64,000 nt of DNA from Prorocentrum cordatum (lineage: Eukaryota > Sar > Dinophyceae > Prorocentrales > Prorocentraceae), in assembly GCA_963575745.1 (NCBI GenBank), contig CAUYUJ010000925.1:476701-540700 (forward strand), read 5' to 3'. Below the pieces are notes generated by a model, which saw nothing but the letters and a program-made list of their open reading frames with translations, was not told where the DNA came from and searched no databases. This document shows positions 57,096 to 64,000 of the stretch, one piece after another. Both the position numbers and the translations under genes were made by a program. How positions within the stretch are numbered: the first letter of the stretch is position 1; every line of letters begins with the position of its first letter.

Positions 57096-60000
57096 GGACC
57101 AACTGGACAATGCCATCGACAACTTCCACGCTTATCTCGAGGGTGACACCGCTGTCGTGTCGGTGGGCACGACCGTGACGGCGATGCATCATCTGTGGAC
57201 TCGCCCCGACCTCACTGGTGCTCCCCCCCTTCCCTCCTGGCCCGTAGGCCGTGGCCGTCCGTGGCCCGTGGTCGTGATCAGGGGTCGTCGTGGCCGTGAT
57301 CAGCGGTCGTCGAGGTCCATGTTCCACCGTCGTGATCTATGGCGGCGCATCGTCGCGGGGAGCGGCCCCCGCTTGCTGAGTTCGTTCGAGGGGCCCGAAG
57401 AAGTGTCTCCAAATTGGCTGACGCTCGAGCAAATCAAGGCCCTCAACACGGGCGCGGCGGAGGGGCTGCCTATTCCGACGCAGACAATGCAACTGAACGA
57501 GGTGGCAGAGGAATGTGCATCTGAGCACGACCGTGTCTAGGAGAACTAGAATGCCTGGAAGCAACCACGGCAAGGCCGCGCGCGCTCACGTGGTAGGCGA
57601 CTAGGGGCCCTCGCTCTCTGAGAGAGAGAGGGGTATATACATACATATATATATATATAAATAGAGAGAGAGGGAGGGAGGAGGGAGAGCGATAGAGAGA
57701 GAGAGAGTGAACGAGATATATAGAGAAGTAACGAGAGGACGTGAGAGGGAGACACGCGGGGAGGCACGGAAAGGGGGGATAGAAAGATAACGAAGGAGAG
57801 AGACTTGGGGGGATACGGAAAGAGGGGTGCGACAGCACTAAGGAGCGACAGAAGGATATATAGCGGGAGATGTATATTAATGATGTTTGGCTGGGCATCC
57901 TGTTTTGTCTCATAGTCTCGCTGTCGCATCCGCGATAGCACGCGTGGGCCCAAGTGTGCCGCGCCGCCACTCAGCCAGCAATCATTCCTGCAATCGAACA
58001 CACCTTGCGGCTGCATCTCCATGAATCGCCCGCCCAAGCGTGCCCGGACGATCGACCCGACGGACTACATACCTTCATATCATCGTGCCGAGTGGGAAGA
58101 TCAGTGCAATGACATGCGAGATGCAGGCCACAAGTTGATGGTTCACTTGCAGGCCGTGTGGGACTGGCACGGAATATCGCACACCTCCTGCCTCGAATTG
58201 CTGTCTGGCGCCGACGACGGGTGCGACGTGGAGCCCGTCGTCGGCGCTGGGCACGTCGAGCGCAGTGGCCGTGCGATGTTCGCAGGGCCTGCTCGCAACT
58301 TGCAAGATTAGTGCGGCCGACTTCTGCATTGCGTGCTACTGGGCAGGCAAGGCAGGTGTCAAGGGCGCGTCGTACAACGAGTTTGGCCTTCGCCCTGGGC
58401 TCCAAACAGGGCGGTATCAAGCGCTTCTTGATTTAAAATTCCCTGACCCAGACACATGCATTAAGATTTACGTGCCTACGTACACTCGTAAAACTGGAGT
58501 GCTGGAGTCGTACAAGCTACAGGTTTGCGTGGCATTCGAATCTCTTTGGGACGAGCTTCAGACTACCCCAGGCATTATAAGTTCTATCGCAGTAGATCAG
58601 TGGCCAGCTATTTATGCGGCCAATCCAGTTGTGCGGCGCGCCCTGGACAACGGCGCGTCGCTGCCGTTGCCACTCGGTCTGTTAAACAGCCTGCGGCAAT
58701 CCGCCGTGTCTATCACTTGAGCGATGCCAGAACTCACTGCGACTCACTGGTACTCACTGCCCCCAGTGAGTACCAGTGACTGTCGGTGTGTCCCCTTAAC
58801 AACCACATCTGGTGTGCATCCCCGTGAGCTGCTTGTTTGTATGTGGTTTGGTTTTGTAACTAGCTGAATCAGAGAGGGCGTTCTCTCGTGTACGTTGCGG
58901 ACCGATCAGGGCCCGCGCGTGTATATCTTACAGCCTGGGCGACCACATGGTCAGCGGATACACAGATGGCGTGCGGTACACATCTATCCTCGATAGTGGC
59001 ACAGACAGCCTGGTTGGGTTTTGGCTAATCAACATGGTATCGATGAAACGTCATTTGATAGCAGTCGCACGTGTAAACCAGATGTGCAGGTGCGGGTGTA
59101 AGGGGTGGTGCAGTGTACATACAATTCTACAATATGTCAAATGGTTGATCGTCGCCATTCGCAACGGTCGGAGGCCCGCCCAAATGTTCGACGGCTCGGA
59201 TCCCGATACGTTTCTGGAGACCATGCGCAGGACGAGGGGGGTCGACCTTGGTTTTACGGGGGTCGTGTGTTGGCTGAAAGGCGATTGGAGTGATATCAAT
59301 AAAACTCACGGCCTTCCAAACGTCACCAGCGTCCACTCGCCGTGCCCTTTCTGTAGGTGTACTAAGTATGATATGCACGCATGCTATAAACATATTGCCA
59401 TCGACGACCTTGTGTGGGAGCCAGTGCGCCCTGGCGAATATGAGCGTGACTGTCGCGCGCGAGAGATAAAGGTGCACGTGGCCTCAGACGCTGTCAGGGA
59501 TGCTATCGGCAGTGCTTTAGTCTATAAGAAGGGGAAGCTTGGCAACGGCAGGACAGTCTCTCGGGACGTGGTGGTGGGAGGGGTGCGGTTATTGAAAGGC
59601 GACGTGCCGACTCCCAGCTACGAGCTGATGAACATCCACACCCTCAACACCAAACCACCTCCATTCACCATCACATTTTGGAGAACGATCCGTGACATCA
59701 ATGGCACACGCACTGGTCTGGTTGTACACAGGAGCCCGTTGTTTTGCGATGAAACTGGCGTTGAACCTGTTACTGCCGTTCAGGTTGACGTGCTTCATTC
59801 CATATGTTATGGCCCCGTTCAGAGGCTGGCGTCGGCAATACTTTGGCGCATCATAGAAACAAATCCGTGGGGTGCGACAGGAGGCAGACTTACGAAACTG
59901 GAGGTATGCGTTCGTCATTTGAAGACTGAGATGGGGACTTGGTTCGAGACAGCCAAGGTTCCGTACAACGACCGCGTGCACGATCTCACAGTCAGTATGC

Positions 60001-60793
60001 TCGGCGGCGTGCCCTCGTCAGATGCGTCCACATACGAAGGCGGTACAATGCGGTTCAAGGCTCACGAGACTTTAATCATGATGAAGTTTGCGCTGTCTAG
60101 GCTCCGAAAAACACCGCGCGTCAGAAACCATCAGGAGTTGTTGAGATCAGGCGAGGCGATGGAAGAGTTTCTTGACACGTTCAAGGGCATGGGGATCAAA
60201 GTCCCCGAGGACAAGATCCAGCGTTTGTTTGATTTAATGAAACAACATTTGGTGCTGGCCGAAGACGCTGGCATCCACTACGTTCCAAAACATCATTTCT
60301 GCGCCCACTTGGCCGAGAGGACCTGTTTGAAACAAACGTCTTTAGGATTTTGCGTTTTGGGTGCGGGGGAGGGGCGGTGCAAAGGGGGAGGCGGCCTTTG
60401 CACGGCGGCCCTCTTATATTAGCTCTGCACACGTTACTGCGTCCCCTTTGCACTGCCGCCACCAAACCTAGAGCGCTGCATGTCAAGATTGCCTGGCCTC
60501 CTTGGTGTTTTTTTCTCTGCAGGGGCGCTCGTCGCGCGCGCTGGATTCGGATCGAAATGACGGCGCTCAGAACCGAAACCTGGTCCGTTCCTGCATGCAC
60601 CAGGATCAGATGGGCAGGGAATCCGAAATTCTACGCTTGTTACGTGGACGAGGGGCTGAACATGTTGCTCAGGAGCACGGCTGAACGCTCGCATCGGATC
60701 AAGTTCGAATATCGGATCTTCAAGCTCTTCCTCCTCGTTTCGAAGCTCGGGCTCAATCGATACGTCTACGTGCCATGCCCCATATCTATGTAA
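57096..60793 (+). CDS. Gene C: large Cys/His protein, transposase-like layout, one frameshift
   Basis: Exons 57096-57534, 57979-58680, 58955-60324 and 60618-60793 (stop TAA); introns of 444, 274 and 293 bp, GT-AG. Phases close if one G of GGG at 58285-58287 is extra; without that correction the second exon ends at a TAG shortly after. About 895 codons, with 5' exons missing. Motifs in order: DQLDNAIDNFHAYLEGD; LTLEQIKALNTG; DYIPSYHRAEWEDQ; CYWAGKAGVKGASYNEFGLR; YTDGVRYTS; RCGCKGWC; LKGDWSDINKTHGLP; HSPCPFCRCTKYDMHACYKH; VQVDVLHSICYGPVQRLASA; YVPKHHFCAHLAER; NPKFYACYVDEGLN. I remember this as an abundant unnamed dinoflagellate family. Spacing of DG(V), KGDW…CPFC and VDVLH resembles CACTA/Tnp2-like transposases (inference). 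Confidence 0.7.
57612..57885. repeat. GA/TATA tract inside intron 1 of gene C
   Basis: Short ATATATATAAATAG block followed by GAGAGAGAGGGAGGGAGG and AACGAGATATATAGAG steps. Confidence 0.85.
58285..58287 (+). other. Frameshift site in gene C
   Basis: Before this GGG the good reading is HVERSGRAMFAG; after it the good reading is LLATCKISAADFCIACYW in the next frame. Removing one G joins them as FAGLLATC. Either an inactivating insertion or an assembly error. Confidence 0.75.
58727..58785. repeat. Perfect 15-bp-stem hairpin in intron 2 of gene C
   Basis: CACTGGTACTCACTG, loop CCCC, CAGTGAGTACCAGTG. Flanks extend it with GCGACT…/…ACTGTCGG. Built from the same ACTCACTG/CAGTGAGT motif as the hairpins at 49.9 and 62.7 kb. 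Confidence 0.95.
60365..60462. repeat. Inverted repeat in intron 3 of gene C
   Basis: GGGGCGGTGCAAAGGGGGAG (60372 on) is complementary to GTCCCCTTTGCACTGCCGCC (60440 on) apart from small differences, with about 50 bp between. A third short copy, CCTTTGCACGGCGG, sits between the arms. Confidence 0.8.
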
Positions 60794-60806
60794 CGCCTCT
60801 GTGTTC

Positions 60807-62052
60807 ATGGCGCCGTGGACTGGCGACCCGTGCTACCGTCAGCGTTGCATCAACAGAGTGCCTAGCTGGATTACCCGGGAGGCACGATCTGTTGCGGAGC
60901 AGTGTGGCTACACCGCAGACCAGGTGAACACGCCCTGTCTGGTGGACATGGCTAACTTGCTTCCAATGCTCGATGCCGTGCGACATGGTTGGATGTCTTG
61001 CAGTGAGCCGTTCCCTCGCGTGCTCGATTTGGTTTTGGTTTTCGCAGGGGACTCGCAGGCGGCAGTAAAAGCGAATGAGAAGGGCATGATGTGTGGCACC
61101 ATTGACAAACTTCACGGCGATGATCAGGACATCACGTCCATCGTGGGAATGCTGTACGCAGTTTTCCTCATTGTGTCACTGAAAGTAGACGCGCTCGCAT
61201 GGTTCTCGCCAGAATGTTCCACGTGGCTCACTTTCCTTTCAAGGGGAACGTACAAACGTTGCAGCTGCGGGAACAACATCTTGGGGGACCTGAACCTGGC
61301 CAAATGCACCACAGCCAACTCAGCATCTGCGGCCTGTGCGTTTCTGGTGATGCTCACCCATTTCCGCCACGCCTTCTACGGGCTTGAGAATCCGCTCAAC
61401 TCGTTGCTGTTCCAGGCCGCGGCGTGCGCAACAGACCATAAGACATTGTAAGGGAGGACGGAGGCTGGAGGAGAGTGGAGGGACGAGGAGGCGGAGGGAG
61501 ATAGGGGGTGGGCGGATGAGAGCTGGGAATGAGGAGGGCGATGCAACGATGGACGAATTCGAGGATGGATGCCTGGAGGGCGGATCAGGCAGGCAGCTTG
61601 GCAACTGAAAACGACATTACGAGGGATGGCGGCGTCCGAAAACCACGAGTATGAGATGCAGGAAGGATGATGGACGGGTGACGGGAGGAGGTGTTAATAT
61701 GACTGGAATGGGCGATGCGCCCGCCCCCCCCCCGTGTTCCTGCCCCAAGGCCGAGTGGGTGTCCGACGCCATCCGCGTCTCCATGGGGCACCGCTTCGTT
61801 ACGAGCCTTGGCCAGTTCGGCGCCCCGACGCAGAAAACCCTCGAGCTGTATTCAAACGTGCAACAGTCGATCTTTTCGAGCCTTCTGTGTAGGAAGGGCA
61901 CTAGGAAGCGCAAGTCCGATGGCACTGAGCTTGCGCCTGTAAAGGGAAATCACGTTGACGGCAACAAGGCCGCGCTGTCTGCGTCGGCGGCCTATCCTGC
62001 CGAATTTTGCTATGCGATTGTGGAGCTCGCTAGCGCACTGTTGGACGATTAG
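60807..62052 (+). CDS. Gene D: cytosine-methyltransferase-like protein
   Basis: First exon from ATG at 60807 to about 61447, last exon from about 61750 to TAG at 62052. The intron between is purine-rich and its exact ends are unresolved: the strong donor GTAAGG at 61448 is out of phase with the AG at 61749, and a GC donor at 61416 would fit. Motifs: LDLVLVFAGDSQAAVKANEK (like motif I, F-A-G), DALAWFSPECSTWLTFLSRG (like the Pro-Cys motif IV, but P-E-C-S), AFYGLENPLNSLLF (like the Glu-Asn motif VI), and a C-terminal MGHRFVTSLGQFGAPTQKTL, LYSN and AYPAEFCYAIVELASAL. A family of algal proteins with PPCSSW…SRG…EQPxS, which I recall, has this layout. The Pro-Cys replacement by Pro-Glu-Cys leaves catalysis doubtful. 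The start lies 13 bp after the stop of gene C. Confidence 0.6.
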
Positions 62053-62076
62053 ACGGTGGCGGGATGTATTGATCCA

Positions 62077-62124
62077 TGACGATGACGGCGAGGAGGAGGA
62101 GGAGGAGGAGGAGGAGGAGGGTGA
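62077..62124. repeat. (GGA)n microsatellite just after gene D
   Basis: About ten GAG/GGA units starting within 40 bp of the gene D stop codon. Confidence 0.9.
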
Positions 62125-62510
62125 GGCATGCTTGCAAACACATCGGAGATAGCGAGAGGCACGGTGACACGTGCACAGCTGAACGCCCCGAGTTTTCCCC
62201 CACAACTCAGGCGACCCAGGGATCGAACTCTCGTTCGCTGAACTATTTGAAACATAAAAATGCATCGCGTTACCGATCATAGGACGGGCGGGGGCACCAT
62301 TCAATGTCGGCTATTCTGCTGTGCACGTGTCGTCCATGCGTGTGCGATCGCAAATGTTGCTAGACGATGCGGCGGCACTGGCGATATACCGCTGGCCGTG
62401 CCGCTGGGCAAGCGCGCATCTGGCGTTCTGCTGGTGCACGCTGCGACGTGGTGCACGCTGCTGAGACGTGTGTAAACATGTTCGAGCGGCTCGTCGACTG
62501 ACATAGTCGT

Positions 62511-62562
62511 TTCTCTCTCTCTCTCTCTCTATCTATCTCTCTCCCTCTCTCTCTCTCTCACT
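62511..62562. repeat. (TC)n microsatellite
   Basis: TCTCTC with TATC interruptions. The 62125-62510 stretch before it has no recognised gene. Confidence 0.93.
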
Positions 62563-62699
62563 GCCGTTGCCCCCCTCCTCCTGCCCCCGCGCTGCCCCGC
62601 CCGTTTGCGCTCCCTCTTGCCAGGCGGCGGCGCGTTCGCGGCGAAGGGGCGCCCGCTGATCGCACGCAGTAGGTTCGAACGCCGTCGACCAGCGGCCTC

Positions 62700-62752
62700 G
62701 GGACTCACTGGGAGTCACTGGCACCAGTGAGTCCCAGTGAGTCCCAGTGAGT
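62700..62752. repeat. 20-bp-stem hairpin downstream of gene D
   Basis: GACTCACTGGGAGTCACTGG, loop CA, CCAGTGAGTCCCAGTGAGTC with one mismatch, followed by one more CCCAGTGAGT. Same motif as the hairpins at 49.9 and 58.7 kb. Confidence 0.95.
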
Positions 62753-62759
62753 TCGGACC

Positions 62760-63530
62760 CCTGCGAGCGTTCCACGCGTTGCCCCTTCGCGCCTGACCGG
62801 GCATCCCTCACATTGCCACCCTCCCCCCGCCTCTTCCCCCCCCTGCGCTATTGCCATCCACCCCCCCTTGCAATCCACCATGCTCCCCCATCTGTCCCAT
62901 GTCCTCCCGCTTCTTCCCCCCCCTCCCCGCCCGCCTCTTCCTCCTTCCACTCCCCCATCCCGCCTCCCGTCTCCGCACTCTCCCACATCTTCCTCCCTCT
63001 CCCCCCTCCCCCGCTTTATATCACTCCCCACCCGCCTCCGCTCCCCCGCCGCGCCGTCCCTCTCATGCCGTGCCCTCCCCGATCGACCCCTCCCTCGCGC
63101 CTCGCTCTTCTCTGTCCGCTGCCCCGCTTGCCCGGGCGGCGAGGGGGCAGGGCCTCCGTCGGGCCGTAGACGTCCATCGCGCCGTGGGCGTCGGGAACGG
63201 CGTCGTTGGGGCGGCCGTCGTCGCCGTCGTCCCTCCCCCCTTCTCCACCTCCGTATTCCTCTTCATCATCCCTTTTCCTCCTCCATCCCTTTCCCCCGTC
63301 CCCACCTCCTCCCTCCCCCATGCCCCTACCTTTCGCCCGTCCTTCCTCCCTCCGCCCTCTCGCCCACCTCTTCCCCATCCTTCCCTCCTCCCTCTCGACT
63401 CTCGCTCCCCTCCCCTCGCCTCCCTCCTCCTCCTCGCCTCCCTCCTTCATCCCACTCAACTCCTCCTCCTCGCTCCCCCTCCCCCCTCCTCCTCCCTCCT
63501 CTCACCTCCCTCCTCCTAGTCGCCTCCCTC
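62760..63530. other. Long pyrimidine-rich tract upstream of the spliced-leader relict
   Basis: Nearly continuous C/T sequence (CCTCCT, CCCCTC) except for a GC-rich island at 63120-63230. No protein gene is supported. A pyrimidine tract just before CCGTAG is what a trans-splice acceptor would need. Confidence 0.6.
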
Positions 63531-63531
63531 C

Positions 63532-63568
63532 TCCGTAGCAATTTTGGCTCAATCCATTTTGGCTCAAG
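63532..63568 (+). promoter_or_regulatory. Relict dinoflagellate spliced leader in tandem, with likely trans-splice acceptor
   Basis: TCCGTAGCAATTTTGGCTCA (63532-63551) differs from the dinoflagellate leader core CCGTAGCCATTTTGGCTCAA by a C-to-A change at one position. It is followed by TCCATTTTGGCTCAAG (63553-63568), the leader without its first bases. Such tandem relics arise when an already trans-spliced mRNA is reverse transcribed and reinserted, then trans-spliced again at the AG of CCGTAG. The preceding polypyrimidine tract and the AG at 63537-63538 make a good acceptor. Transcription of the following DNA would be rightward. Confidence 0.85.
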
Positions 63569-63773
63569 TTCAACCGCTCGGCCCTGGTGGTTGAGCTTGG
63601 TCGCATCCGAAAGGCTTGGCTCGACGCCTATAGTGTTCGATAACTTGTCTGGTAAAATGCAGCAGAACTACCGCGAGCGACGAACGATCGCGATTCAGAT
63701 GCAACAACGCATCACGATTCTAGATCTACGTAATCACTACCATCATCATTCTAGATCCGCACACGCAATGTAG
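63569..63773 (+). other. Possible 5' end of the retroposed transcript
   Basis: Unique sequence directly after the leader relics. The first ATG (63658) opens a 38-codon frame (MQQNYRERRTIAIQMQQRIT…) ending at 63773. Too short to call a gene; it may be 5' UTR or a first exon of a gene continuing outside the window. Confidence 0.35.
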
Positions 63774-63837
63774 ATCCACGATACCAGGATCTAGATTCAA
63801 GATCTGGGCGACCCCAGGGTAGTCGGTCGAGTCCGGA

Positions 63838-64000
63838 GTGTAGTAGTAGTAGTAGTAGTAGTAGTAGTACTAGTCCGGTAGAGTAGGTAGTAGTCGTAGT
63901 GTAGTAGGAGTGTAGTAGTAGTGCCCCCGGTAGTAGTAGTTAGTAGGTAGAGTTAGTAGACCCCGGCGTACCCCGGTGTAGTCCCGGACTGTAGTCGTAG
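63838..64000. repeat. GTA-rich repeat at right edge
   Basis: GTAGTAGTAG runs mixed with CCCCGGTAGTAG and CCCCGGCGTACC, continuing to the window end. Confidence 0.9.

Noticed and set aside
61464-61604. Minus-strand Pro/Ser-rich ORF near gene D
   Set aside because: Lies over the purine-rich intron of gene D on the other strand; composition explains it.

Overview
This window looks like nuclear DNA of a dinoflagellate, possibly of the Prorocentrum type. The strongest sign is at 63532-63568, where a relict of the dinoflagellate spliced leader (…CCGTAG…ATTTTGGCTCAA) is followed by a second, 5'-truncated leader copy. That arrangement is the known mark of a trans-spliced mRNA that was reverse transcribed and put back into the genome. 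High GC, introns, abundant microsatellites, degenerate LINE-type retroelements and KRPAA-type proteins all agree. There is no bacterial gene organisation: no operons, ribosome binding sites or rRNA/tRNA genes were seen. Species and family names given here come from pattern memory, not from a search.

Region 1-47.6 kb is gene-poor and repeat-dominated. It holds parts of four LINE-type elements, all on the minus strand: 1-2837 (endonuclease and reverse transcriptase, open except for one TAG), about 10.9-12.77 kb (C-terminal part), 17.4-20.2 kb (endonuclease and RT, many frameshifts) and 31.2-33.2 kb (RT, many frameshifts). Between them lie a 4.3-kb satellite of 90-bp units (12828-17169) with an internal inverted block, a second unrelated 90-bp array (20525-21225), a higher-order repeat of about 370 bp (5960-7367), an array of palindromic hairpin units (24.0-25.5 kb), a 165-bp AT-rich block present three times (7.4, 30.2 and 33.7 kb), and many long microsatellites (TG, GAT, GGA, CTC, GAC, and a perfect AGT run of about 320 bp). 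A few possible coding scraps (a PPR-like half motif, several hydrophobic exons) sit among them at low confidence.

Region 47.7-62.1 kb is the gene-rich part. Four intron-containing genes lie head to tail on the plus strand. Gene A (47781-51049) encodes an acidic/Pro-Ala-rich protein with KRPAA motifs. Gene B (51743-54815, first exon not found) encodes a Trp/aromatic-rich protein with a Lys/Ala-rich middle and a helical tail. Gene C (57096-60793) encodes a large Cys/His-containing protein whose motif order resembles CACTA/Tnp2-like transposases (inference), with a one-base frameshift. Gene D (60807-62052) encodes a protein with cytosine-methyltransferase-like motifs. Exon phases of A, B and C were checked by hand and close correctly with mostly GT-AG introns.

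Several introns or spacers in this block, and nowhere in the first 47 kb, carry hairpins built from an ACTCACTGG/CCAGTGAGT motif that contains a GTGAGT splice-donor sequence. They resemble introner elements. From 62.1 kb to the end there are pyrimidine-rich DNA, one more hairpin, the spliced-leader relict that probably marks the next transcription unit, and a terminal GTA-rich repeat.
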